A stretch of 64,000 nucleotides of DNA, from contig JACGCN010000034.1 in assembly GCA_014905825.1 (NCBI GenBank), positions 248,001-312,000 of the forward strand, in the 5' to 3' direction. Every line of letters starts with the position of its first letter. Position 1 is the stretch's first letter. Source of the DNA: Lyophyllum atratum (Eukaryota > Basidiomycota > Agaricomycetes > Agaricales > Lyophyllaceae). The translations under genes were made by a program, and so were the position numbers. A model generated the notes under the pieces. The model had not been told where the DNA came from. It searched no databases and saw only the letters and a list, made by a program, of their open reading frames with translations. This document shows, piece by piece, positions 47,639-60,066 of the stretch.

Positions 47639-48008
47639 ATTCGTGTTTCGTTTGCTTGTTTCCATGAATCGGATTGATTGCTCGCTTCTCGAATGTCGAG
47701 CGTTCGATACAGTATTCCAAGCTCGCATTCGGCCCCAATTGCCCAAGTCAAGTCACCGGCGTGCACGCCGCCTCCACAAGTCACATATGTCCGTCGCCCA
47801 ATCTTCCATTTTCATCGCGGCGTCTTGCCTTTGATGTCACATCAAAAATTCATCCAAGCTTCTCAATTCAATTCGGGATTCACACAAACCATGAGATCTT
47901 GACAGGTCGTGTTTCAGGGACCGCTTTCCTAATCTTATAAGTATCCCGTTATCTGCACCTGCTTTCTTTCCCCCAGGTTGAGCAACCCTTACCAACGCAT
48001 CACACCCC
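47639..48008. other. Intergenic region, H3-variant promoter
   Basis: 370 bases between the EFM6-like stop and the H3-variant start. TCTTATAAGTATC near 47934-47946 may serve as the core promoter. No gene is recognised. Confidence 0.45.
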
Positions 48009-48645
<637 letters not shown>

Positions 48646-49042
48646 ATGATCGCTGGTGGCTTTACAAGTAGTGTATGATTGGGGACTAGGGTGTGACCGT
48701 CGCTTTGACATGAAGAGGAATTCTGGACATTGACTGTTTTGTACTGCGTATATTGTAACAAAGACTTCATATATTCGATGGCTCATTATCGGTGTACCTG
48801 AGCTTTTGAGGCTGAGCTCCTGTGTTCTTTGATTGAGCATTGCAACAGAGCCTGCAACGTTTTCCCATCTTCGTCTTGTAAAACAACGATTGTTCCACTC
48901 ACTGGCAACTGACCACAAAAAAGAACCTTGGTGTAGCATGGCGAATGTGACCAGGAACTTGCACGTAGATAGATAAATAGCCCTATAATTATTATGATAC
49001 ACACATATCGCTATAAAATTCGACCTTACGACCCAGACGGGC
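48646..49042. other. Convergent intergenic region
   Basis: 3' flanks of the H3 variant and the protease. TAATTATTATGATAC near 48983 is AT-rich. No gene is recognised. Confidence 0.45.
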
Positions 49043-50911
49043 CTACAGCAACAGCCCGGCCATCAAAGAACCAGTCCACACCGCTATCAATGTAATGGAA
49101 TGCACCCGTGGACCGGGACTAGATATTGAGGCATCCGGGATACCGGTGGCTGCAACCGTAGCCGCGATGGATCCGATCGTCGCACTCGGTGCTGGGATGT
49201 TGGCATTATTGAGCGAGAGTGCCACGTCCGAGAGCTGTGCAAATCCGACTGAGGGGGGATCGTAGCGGAATGCGGAGTACACATTTTTCTGTCCGCCAAG
49301 TTATTGAAAAGTTCCATAAGAAGGGCCTAGAAGGAAGGGGACGTACAAGGAATGTGTCACCCACGATCCAGGTCGGGGCAGAGCGCCCCGTCGTGAGGAT
49401 AAAAACCGCGCCGAGACACTGCCGCTGCGACAGCTGTGTAAGTTTGAAGTCGGTCTCGCTGATCGGCCAGCTCCGGCCGCCAAATGCCATCGTGGCGTTA
49501 ACGACTGTGCTACACGCTAAAAATGGTAGGAATTGTGGTGAGGATGTGTTTCATTGATCAAAGCTTCGGTTGACTTACGATAGGTGAAGTAACCCTCAAA
49601 GTTACCTGTGCCAGGTGCTGCACCGGGGATCTTGGAATAAAATTCAGTCACGACATCTTGAGGACCACCAATGAGCGTCGTTCCCGTATCTATCGCTGCA
49701 TACGCCTCGCGCCCGGACGGAACATCTACAGAGTTTCCCTGGGTTGTAAGTGCTGTAACGTTAAGGGGAATTTATACAACGCATCGAACGACAAGATAAG
49801 AGGACGACGTACACGTCAAAGGGAGGATCCAAAACGACGCAGTAGTGGCGAGGTCGATGTATTCAATATCGCCCGTATACAGGGTTTTGTTTACGGCACC
49901 TATATTTGGCCCCACGTTCAAGACAAAAAGCATGAATGGATAGATTAAGCGGAAAACGTACCCATTGTGAATGTGCCTCCAAACTCGACGCTCTGGGAGT
50001 CTGGATCAGCGATATGTCTGTCAAACGCTGGGTAAGTCCGAGCCCACCCGCACACCCAAGAGCATGACATACCGAGTGAGCTGAAACCCCATGACGGGCG
50101 AATCCCAAGCTCCTCCGGCCACCAGCGTCTGCCAAAATGGGGTCGCACCAGATGACGCGATCGACTTGAAGGCGAGCCCCAGAAGCCCAGACACTGGGTT
50201 ATTCAGCAGGCCGTTGGAGACATCGTCGCAAATACCGAAGGTCTGGTTGGACACCGAGAAGCCCGCCATTTGTATGGTGTCTTTCCCGAGGGAACCGGCT
50301 GCTTGGCCGCTGCCGTACGAGATGGAGAAGGGCACACCCGTTGACGTGAAGGTCGAGGAAGCGTTGGGATTGAAGGTTGCTACTCCCTTGCAGCTGCTGT
50401 TGCAATTGGAGTCGGCTACCCAGAGGTCTCTAGCATTTGGGGTCAGTCTCATGTGGAACAAATAAGACAGGGAAGGAACTCACGCGGATCCTGTGTCGAG
50501 GATTACATTATAGCTGACGGGGGGAGTGCCGATAGCAAGAGAGCCAAAGAAACTGAGGGAGGAGTTGATTAAGGAGGTTGGCTGCGGCTGACAAGATATA
50601 ACATACCTCGAGTCCTGGTTCTGGTTGCTGATCCTAGTACAAGGCATTAGACGCGACACGAGACATGCATGAGACGTGAATACGTACAGGTTGGTGCCAA
50701 CGCTTCGCTTCTCTGCTTCATCAGATCCGTATTTCGTGGCCAGCTTTATTTTGTGGGCTTTCGCCCATTCGCCCCACTCGTCTATGCTTCGTGTACGAAA
50801 GGCTTTTCTATGCAAGGGCATGTATAGTCCGTGCGGAGGTTTTGGAGCAGCGATAACATGATGTGAGACAGCGAGAATCAGAGCTAGAGATACCGGAAGC
50901 AAGGAAAGCAT
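49043..50911 (-). CDS. Pepsin-like aspartic protease, GPI-anchored type
   Basis: Secreted A1-family aspartic protease (polyporopepsin/yapsin-like). It starts MLSLLPVSLALILAVSHHV, a signal peptide, with a propeptide ending in a KRSVG processing site. The two catalytic motifs are VILDTGSADLWVADS and AAIDTGTTLIGGPQDV. Other family marks are SFFGSLAIGTPPVSY, the flap FSISYGSGQAAGSLGKDT, FGICDDVSNGLL, SVEFGG and WIVGDTFLKNVYSAFRYD. After the barrel the chain has a Ser/Ala/Pro-rich stretch and a hydrophobic end (HSITLIAVWTGSLMAGLLL) with no basic residue after it, which is the form of a GPI-anchor signal. Many short exons split it. It would act at the cell wall or plasma membrane. Confidence 0.92.
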
Positions 50912-52097
50912 CGTCTTAACAGGGGGAAAAAGGGGCGGGATTCGTGGGCAGAGCAGGAAAGCAATGTAGGAGAGCGGCGAGGAGAAACGGTGACGATGTG
51001 GGAGAGAGCAAAGGAGGGTTGGGCGCTCGGCCTGCGAGTCTACAAATAAAATGTTTAGGATGGCAGAGACGGAAGCATAACTGCGGAGCTTGAGATTATA
51101 TATGATCGAAGGCCGTCATTGCGATCGTGGCTGGCGGGCTCAGAAACAATTCCCGCTTGCCTCCAGGCAACGACGGGCGTATCCGTCTGGGTCGAGCGTT
51201 GACTACCGACCAGGAGATTCTTCTCCGTCTTCTGAACCCACGAGACCTAAATTGAATACCACCCGTGTGAAGGCTGGTACTTTCGCTGAGATTACGCAAG
51301 AATGGCATCTTCCCGGCCAAGATCCTTCCAGACTGGCCGGCATAAACAATATCATCCTGTGATAATAAAAAGTTTCAGAGTTTAGAGTAGTCGACCCAAT
51401 TCAAGCGCTCATCGTCAATTCAAGTGGTATGAGATCATCATCCGAGAATCGCTCGAATTCAAATTAAGGTGTCGCATCTTTGTTCTTGATTGTACGTGCT
51501 TGTCTCTGTTCTGTTAGCAAAATAACGTAACGGGGGAGCTTCACTTCTGCGCACTGGCAGGGCTGCGCAACACTGCGCTCCGTGTCTTCCGATCCAGACT
51601 GTCCATCTAGATCATCGCCATGTCAGCGGGAACACTATCAGTTGTGAACTTGACTTCTCGGGATATACGCGGAATAGGTTGTGCTTTTTGCCGCTAGGCG
51701 GTGGTCATCGCTCTTCAGTTTCCGTTGAGCTGACGCTTGAAGATGGTATATAAGGCTTTCGCTGACCTACTGGAGCAGGCCCAATGGAGGTCGGCCGTAG
51801 TAATATCTGGTCAGCCTGGCACCATTCCCTATGTTACAGCTGCGCAGCCTTTCATCCAAAATTGATCAGACTACTTACCTGTCCTCATAGAGGTGGGATC
51901 ACCAACGCGCCATTCCACCATGTTACTAGCACGCTTGATTCAACCGTGGCATAGGGTATCAATTGTGAACTTCTTGTCCGCCTTGCCTAAAAACCTCACT
52001 CAATGACTGCGCCAGTTACAAATCAAAAATAATGGATATAGTAGTAATACAGTACAGTTACAATAAAGATAATGACTCAATACAAATCCACAACGCT
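50912..52097. other. Protease promoter and gene-poor region
   Basis: About 1.2 kb between the aspartic protease start and the histone H3 stop. Short frames only, and no recognisable repeat. The protease promoter lies at the left end. Confidence 0.45.
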
Positions 52098-52686
<589 letters not shown>

Positions 52687-52974
52687 TGAGGATGATGATT
52701 AGAGGCGGCGGTAGTGGTGGCCGGTGGCGAGTGGTGATGGGGTGAAAAGTGAAGGAGCCGTTAGAAATGCTGCCGGCTATTTAAACAAACACGATCGCGT
52801 CGGTGCACGTGACTTACAGCGCGTTCAACGATCAACAAACGGAAAAGGAGCACAGCCACATCCCGAGTTTATATAAAGAAGGCGGGTGGCCTGACTTCAA
52901 ATCCATTCGCCGCCTCCGCACCACCACCGCCACACTCACACTCACACTCCTCCACCTCACTACCCTCATAAAAC
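52687..52974. promoter_or_regulatory. Shared histone H3/H4 divergent promoter
   Basis: 288 bases between the two start codons. TATATAAAG at about 52870-52878 is the TATA box of H4, about 100 bases before its ATG. TTTAAATAG on the minus strand near 52775-52783 is the likely H3 counterpart. A GATCGCG block near 52792 lies between. Coordinated S-phase expression is the norm for such pairs. Confidence 0.75.
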
Positions 52975-53401
52975 ATGTCTGGACGCGGAAAAGGTGGAAA
53001 GGTAAGCAGCTTCTCAGTTTCCTTTCTCTAGTTTAGACTTACTAATGATGCTCCTCTATTAGGGACTCGGAAAGGGTGGTGCTAAGCGTCATCGCAAGAT
53101 TCTTCGCGACAACATCCAGGGCATTACAAAGCCCGCCATCCGTCGCCTGGCTCGTCGTGGAGGTGTGAAACGTATCTCCGGGCTCATCTATGAGGAGACC
53201 CGTGGTGTCTTGAAGATTTTCCTTGAGAACGTACGTCAAACCAGCCCCAGTCTCTTAACTTTATCCTTACCTTTGTCTTCTCAGGTCATCCGTGATTCAG
53301 TGACATACACAGAACACGCCAAACGGAAAACAGTGACAGCACTCGACGTCGTCTACGCTCTGAAGCGCTCGGGGCGTACGCTATATGGTTTCGGTGCATA
53401 G
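52975..53401 (+). CDS. Histone H4
   Basis: Core histone H4. Three exons (52975-53001, 53063-53230, 53285-53401) give 103 aa, exactly the canonical size. It reads [60 protein letters not shown], then [20 protein letters not shown] and [17 protein letters not shown]. All exon joints preserve frame. Confidence 0.99.
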
Positions 53402-53771
53402 AGTTATTCATTGGGGTCCACTGCATTGTATTATTATTGTAGCATCACTATTTATCTTCCCATCTACAACTCTATGGCATTTGACACGCTGAGTGGCATC
53501 TGATTTTCGCCATCGTACACGCCTAACGCGTTGCTCCCACCTGCTGACTAGTTGCCTGGTTGCATGTTGAGATGTTAGTGCCTGTTCACGCTCAAGTGAC
53601 TTCGATCGGACAAGTCAAGTTCGCGAGATTGTAAATACATCCGTCGATGTTCCGCCGCCGACAAATTACCCTGGTAGTTTCGCCGATAATTCTCCGTTTG
53701 ATAAATATTCGTCCACGGTGGGGCGTCGCGACATTCTGGCCACGTCCTCCCGACATCACGCTCAGCTGCAG
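53402..53771. other. Intergenic region
   Basis: Histone H4 3' flank and promoter of the F-box gene. No other feature is seen. Confidence 0.45.
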
Positions 53772-54971
53772 ATGGCACCGCTCCATCCCAATATTGCCTC
53801 CGGTTCAATTATAGCACTGCCCAACGAGACGCTCTCCTACATTTTTCTCGACCTGTCTCCTCTCACCCTCGCCACAATCGCTCGAGTGTCCCACCATTTT
53901 AGAGCGGTGGCCGAACGCCTTCTATATTCATCTGTCCACCTCAACGATAACCTTTCTGAATCCTCACCCCTCCCATGGAAAACCCTGCGATGGTGCGAGT
54001 CCATGCGACAAAGAGGGCATCTTATCGAGGCAACGAAGAAGTTGCAAATCCGATGGCAAGCTGATCTCCGCTCATCCTTCTCACAATCCCTCAACCCCGC
54101 CTGCGCCCACGTCTCCGAAATCCTACGCCTCCTCACCTGTCTCGAGTCGCTTGAGATTTTTCTCGGCCCTGCCAATCTAGTGCGCTCGCACGACGAGCCA
54201 CTCCACGCTGTCGAGCGCGTAATCCAGGGTGCCCACCTCCCCTTCCTCCGGCACTGCTCCCTCGGCGCAGAGTGGACCAAAGGCGTGCAGCCCTACACCT
54301 CCGTCCTCGCTTCCTTCCTGGCCTTCGCGCCCGAGTTACGTCATCTCAAGCTCCCTGACCACCTTGCGGGCTTAGACCTCCCCGCGGGTGCTTTGCCCTG
54401 TTTGTCCTCGTTCCGCGGTTCAGCCGACACTGCGGCGATCCTCCTCCCAGGACGCCCCGTGCAGGCGCTGAGTTTGGTCGGCCAGGACAACGATGTCAAC
54501 CGGGAAAACCTCCCCCGCATGACACTTACTTCTGTCCCCCTCCGGTATTTGGACATGTCGGCCATGTCCGTCCGCCCGATGCTCCTGCGTAATGTGTCCA
54601 CCCACTTCCCGACCCTGCAGAAGTTGCGCGTGAAGCTTGCGCTAAGGCATACCCTGCACTACGCGTTTTCTGGCATCGTAAGTACCCGCTTATACTTGCT
54701 ATGTGCGTGGCGAGCTGCTAAAGTCATGTCTGGCAAGCTGTAGAGACTACTGGCCGGCTTATCGTCAGTGTTAAGCGCGTTCCAGCAACTGGAGCTTATC
54801 GACCTGTCCCCAACGGACGTCGACGGCATAGGTAGGGCGGATGCCAAGGAGGAGTTCATTCTGGTCAGTGAATGGAGTAGCGCATGTCAGTCGTTGCGAC
54901 GAGTCATATTCCCCTCCGAAACCGAATGGGCATGCCAAGAGGACGGTGTGTGGCTTATCGAGCAGAAGTAG
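53772..54971 (+). CDS. F-box domain protein
   Basis: Two exons (53772-54677, 54744-54971) give 377 aa. Residues about 14-50 form an F-box (ALPNETLSYIFLDLSPLTLA, VSHHFRAVAERLLYSSVHL). The rest is made of loose leucine-rich segments (LLTCLESLEIFL, FAPELRHLKLPDHLAG, PTLQKLRVKLALRH, FQQLELIDLSPTDVDG) as in Agaricomycete F-box/LRR-like proteins that recruit substrates to SCF ubiquitin ligases. The ATG at 53772 is the first that gives an F-box in the usual N-terminal place. The substrate is unknown. Confidence 0.8.
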
Positions 54972-55323
54972 AGTTTTGTTTCCTCTCTTTGGGCATATGT
55001 AGGGCACTTACTTACCTATTTGCATCGGCATCAGTACGCACATAGCATCTGTTAATGACATCATGACACCATGTACCTTAGAGGCTTGGACCTGTTATCT
55101 TCCATCTCCAACGACTGATGTACAGGATGCAGATCATATGAATAGCTCATGCAGGGGTGGGGTGTGGGGTAACAACAATGAACAACTTGTTCAGCGATGC
55201 AACAGCCATACGGCCGGCGTATGGGGAGGGAAGTGCGTGGGTGGGTATACGGGTAATTACTGAATCATACAACCATAAGTAGGGGAAGCGAGACCCGACC
55301 GAGGAAAGGAAATAATCAATCGC
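54972..55323. other. Convergent intergenic region
   Basis: 352 bases between the stops of the F-box and RhoGAP genes. Nothing is recognised. Confidence 0.5.
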
Positions 55324-58014
55324 TCAATCCGATTCGTCGACAAAAATATCGCTGTAGTGATTGAGGATCGTCTCAATAGCCTGTTCCAGACACACGCGTG
55401 CACGTCAGTATACTCGCTCACCCGCTAACACAACAGTTTACGAACCTGATTCTGCAACGTCGCGTCAGCCATGCCACCATTGGCCTGCGCACTCCCTGGG
55501 GCCAAGCCAAAGAGAGTAGGACCAAATACAATGGCGAGGTTCTGCATCGACATGGAGTTCACAGCGGCGTTTTGGTTTATGCTGCGAATGTTGGAACGTG
55601 TGAGCAAAGAATGTAAAGGCTCACCCCCCCACCAGACGGTCATGGGAACGGAAAAAGGGGATCACTCACCGATGTAGATGTCCGAGGAAGTACTTGAGCG
55701 TTGCGTAGTTGGGATCTGGGAGTTCGTTGACTCGTTCGTGCAGTCGGATGTGTCGTAGGCGGTCATTTTCAATTTCTGTAGAGATGGTGAAACGTGTGAG
55801 GATTGGGAATACTAAGCTATGGATGATGTGATACGAACTCGCAGCCTCCAGGAAGCCCTGATGCAGGCTAAACGTCAGCAAAGGGTCTGGAAGGTCCCGT
55901 AGCCACTGCTTGAGCACGCTCGTCACGTTATTAATGTCCCCAGACCATTCCGGGGCGTCGAGGTCGACGACTTCGAGATCTACGCGATGTTGCCACGCAA
56001 TGAGTAGGGTGGAGCAGGAAGAAAAGTACCGGCGGCGAACCTTGGTCCAGCCGTTGCCGAAGTTTGGCCACTTTGCTCGTAGTACCGCTAATCCGGTAGA
56101 TTCCCTGTGTCTGCATGCCGTACTTCTCGATGGCTTGGCAGCATTTCACCACAATGAGCGGTATTTCAACGTTGTCCCTGCGCATCTGTTCAGCCAAATC
56201 CACGCCGAATGTGGGCCGGCCTTTGTCCTGCACTCCATTGACACCATTTGGCGGTACATTGACGAGTTTGTCACTTTCGTGCCGTGGTAGTGGGGGTAGC
56301 TGGATGACGGTTCGTTTAGTTCTCTGATACGATTTTACGAGTCAGGGAATGACTTACGAAACCCTCGTCTGAAGGTCCTTCTCGACGTGGACCTCGGGCA
56401 ATGGCTCCTCCACGGGCGTACGCATAATGTTGCATATAAATTTTGAAGTCGCCCCTATTATCGATGGTTTCGATCGAGGCCTTCAAACCTAGCCCTGAAG
56501 AGAGGACGTCAGATATGTGACTTCAGGGACGGTGGCGAGACCCTCAACCTTCTTCCTTAGGAGGAACTAGTATCGAGCCGTCGCTGAGGACTATGCTTTC
56601 GAATAGGAAAGCATAGCGCGTCAAATGGTACTGTGTGCCCAAATCCATCTCGTCCGTACACTCCTTGAGTGACTAATAGGAAGGTAAACTGAAGGCCTCT
56701 CACGGAGATGAGCAGTGGCGACACGTACGCGAAGTATTCGAGGTAATTGGAAATTGAAATACTCTTGCCTCGTGGCTTGTGTGTCAGTGACCGCTTTCCT
56801 ATACATGTCAGAAGCCGCCGACATTCTCGACCTAATGTCATCTTCTAGTCGTTGGATCTGTGAGTGACGAGCTGCATCAGCCCATCTAGCCGTAGAGACT
56901 ACAGGCAGGTAGACGAACGTTTCCGGGGTTTTTGCCTTTGAGGAGAAGTCCGCCCTTCGCGACTGCTTTCCCTATAGCGCGTTTCCCGCCCACACCACCT
57001 GGTCGACCCTGGACCGCGTTGTCTTTCAGAGATTCCCCTTCCTTCTGAAGTAGCACGCGTTCCAACTCCTCGGAGGTTATGTCCAACCGATTCTTGCACT
57101 TCTCCGTGGTGGCTTCTGACTCCTGGAGAGCCCGTTCATATCGCGTCGCTAGCTCCTTCGTCTACCCAGACCTTAGACATCTCGTATAGGGTGATGGTTG
57201 GCTTAGACGCACCTGTTTCCTATTCTTGTCGACTTCCTTCGTCAAAACGGAAAGCTCCTCACTCATTTCATTCAACCGCTGGGCAAACCGCAGTCTGTTT
57301 TCCGCCATGAGTTCGTGGACACGCATAGTCGACTGCCATGCATTTACGAAAGATCTTCAAAGCAAAATACATTAGTATACAAGTGAACTCGGATGAGCAG
57401 ACGTCCCTCACCCGGCTTTCCCGTCGTTCATCGCATAAACCTCCGCCGTCGTCCGTGCCAGCTTCTGCATATTCTTCCCGTACTCCTCCTCCATCGCTGC
57501 CCGCTTCTTGAAGAAAACAGCTGCTTCCTTTAGATCTAGTAAGACGCGCAGTAAGGTTATAAAGGAGCCACATGACTCACCCTGCATGAAACTGTGCTCT
57601 GCTTTATTCGATCGAGGAGTAGGGGTACTCCGCACTGCAATTCTTCATGAATTTGATTTGGGCCGGTAACAATACTGCCAGACGTACATCCAATTCACAT
57701 AACCCCCGCAGTACATTCTCATCGAATGTGGGCTCCACCAAATTCGCCGTGTCACTGTGTATCGTGGTTAACGTGTCGCGCCGTTCCGATGTCCCAGCTG
57801 GTGGACTTTCCTGCCACCTGGACGTTGATGACCGTCCTCCTGAATCTATGCTTGACCTGGGTATTGGCGAAGAAGACAATATTGGAGGACTTGATGACGA
57901 TGGCTCTGCGGTTTCGAATGTCCGCAGCTGGGGACGTCCATGACCGGCACCGTTTTGCAAATCGGACTGATCACCGCTCTCCCAGGCACTCGATAAATAG
58001 CCCTCCTCCGCCAT
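55324..58014 (-). CDS. F-BAR / RhoGAP protein, Rgd1-like
   Basis: Rho-GTPase activating protein with a membrane-curving F-BAR domain, the architecture of yeast Rgd1 and fission yeast Rga8, acting on Rho GTPases at growth sites. It starts MAEEGYLSSAWESGDQSDLQ, followed by about 90 disordered Ser-rich residues. The F-BAR domain has LCELDCGVPLLLDRIKQS, FFKKRAAMEEEYGKNMQKLA, WQSTMRVHELMAENRLRFAQ, ELATRYERALQESEATTEKC and ALKECTDEMD near its end. The RhoGAP domain has FGVDLAEQMRRDNVEIPLIV, the arginine finger in GIYRISGTTSKVAKLRQ, VTSVLKQWLRDLPDPLL, and SMQNLAIVFGPTLFG. It ends ILNHYSDIFVDESD. One intron needs the acceptor AAAG just before GAAGCAGCT to keep frame (SCREAAVFFKKRA). No domain seems missing. 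Confidence 0.92.
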
Positions 58015-60066
58015 GGGTAGATGTTGATTATAGGGACCTTTGATGTCTGTTCTCTATCGTTGAGGGGTATGGCAACAGAACCAGAAAATTATGTGGTGAG
58101 GGAGCCCCACAGGTTATATTGATTCCTAAACCGGGCTTGGGTCGTTGCTGGTCCTTCCAGCACAAGCACGTGGTCCAATCTAGGACGCCGGCAAGGGTCT
58201 GTGGATCCCCGTTCAACCCTTGAAGCCCACCTGAAGGCCCTTAGATGAATAACGAATTAGAGACTTACGCTGAAATATTCCTGAATACTTATAGCCCCAA
58301 CACCAAGCAAGTATATTAGCTACCCCTCGTCGCTTTACACTATCAATGGCAATGTAACGGCGAACACGGCCTTCGAACACGGCCTTGCTCTCCTCCGTCA
58401 CGATCTAAATCAGCGAATATGGCGGTGAAGTACGAGTACTGTGGTTGTATTGCGCTCCTATCAAGAATCCTAGAAGAAGATAAGGCAAACTTGACTTCAA
58501 GAAGTAAATCTTCCTATCATGCAACTTCTGATAGCTCTGAACTTGATCAAACGAGCAGGCATAAAGCACTTGTTGGGAAAAGGACGGTCTGAATTAGCAG
58601 CTGTCGCTGTGATTAGTATTTATTAAAAGCTTGAGCCATATAATAAACGATATCAAGCGAACTCTGCTTCAGGTTTCTTCGTGAACCGCGTAGCACAGTT
58701 TTCGACTGTCAAAACGAATAGCACCCGACTTCTCACCGCCGGGACGCGCTATAACGGTCCTATTGCAGTTGTTGCACACGGCCCTTCGAGATGCCTGCGA
58801 TCAACCGTTTAAACCGTCAAATTTATTATTACGCAGTCACCAAAAGGGTGTCAATCGTGATGATAAGGTGAAGGTCTAGGGAATAACGCAGATGTCGAAT
58901 GAAACCAAGTCGTAAATCAATGTAGGCCATAAATGCAAGTCGGGCATTTTTCATCAACCGTGTTGTTGACAAGGGAGCGCTCTTCCATATTTCTGAGCGA
59001 AATTCAGAGTGAAATTCGGGTATAGTCACCAGGAAACATTTACCTGCCCACGCAGGCTTCTTCGCATCTATGCTCCCCCTCTAGATGGCAGTTACTTGTA
59101 ATGCAGTTTTGAATATGGCAGTCAACCTTGGTCGTGTCAGCGAAGCGTGGAACGCAGAACACAGGTACGGTGCTCACTCACGTGCTGTCTCTGAGTTAAC
59201 AACTGGTGGCGGCACGCATAAAGATCATAAAGAAAGAGCATGAAACACATCGTGCTGCTGGATAGAGTGCGTCCTCCTTTTCCCTCCGCACAACCCACAC
59301 GAGCGTCTTATAGTGTCGCCTGGCGTATACTTCCTCCACTTCCGGTATATCGAAGTCGCCATGTTCCTAGATGCCGAGCAATACAGTAACAGAGTCCCCA
59401 ATCTCACCTGTCCAACATAGAATCAAGGATCGTCGCTGTCCAGGGTAGGATGGAAAACGCGTCCTTCGAACTATGCTTTATCTGTACAGCGCGATCGATC
59501 GCAAAGTTGTACGATGAAGTTCCACACTCAGCTAGGATCGTCGCTCGCCAGGATAGGTGCGGGGGAAATTCGTCGCGCTCTAATGTAGGTTCGGCGTGTT
59601 CGATCGGTTGGACCGTGCTGCATGGCATCCCTAGATATGCTCAACTATCGACCATATATCAAGCCTTCCAGGGATCCCCTCCAGACAAAGCGAGATGTCA
59701 TGTGTGATGAAGAGTCTCCTGACGAGGGCATGTCTAGTCGGATGTACTCTGGCGTTATGGATGCCTCTTCGCTGTACAAGTAGTATAACGCACCATTGAA
59801 GTATATTGAGCTCATGGGCCCCCAGGTATGCCTTGATAGCGTCTTACTATACCTCTCCGACGCAATTATCAGGATATAAGGATGGATGGGGTCACCCCAC
59901 GTGGTACTGCACTAGCGCTCAGAATCTTCTGAGCGAAGCAGGAAAGTCAATGCGACAAGTGTATTGAATTGAAGATGCACTTATCGAGAAGCTCATCTGT
60001 TTTGGGTGGTTGACGAAGCTGAGCACCTGAAAGCATGAGTCTAGAAAATACTGGATTACATAGCGC
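58015..60066. other. Gene-poor region
   Basis: About 2 kb between the RhoGAP start and the Nup85 stop. Frames on both strands are short (under 90 codons) and none resembles a known protein. The RhoGAP promoter lies at the left. I see no tRNA, repeat or transposon end here. Confidence 0.45.
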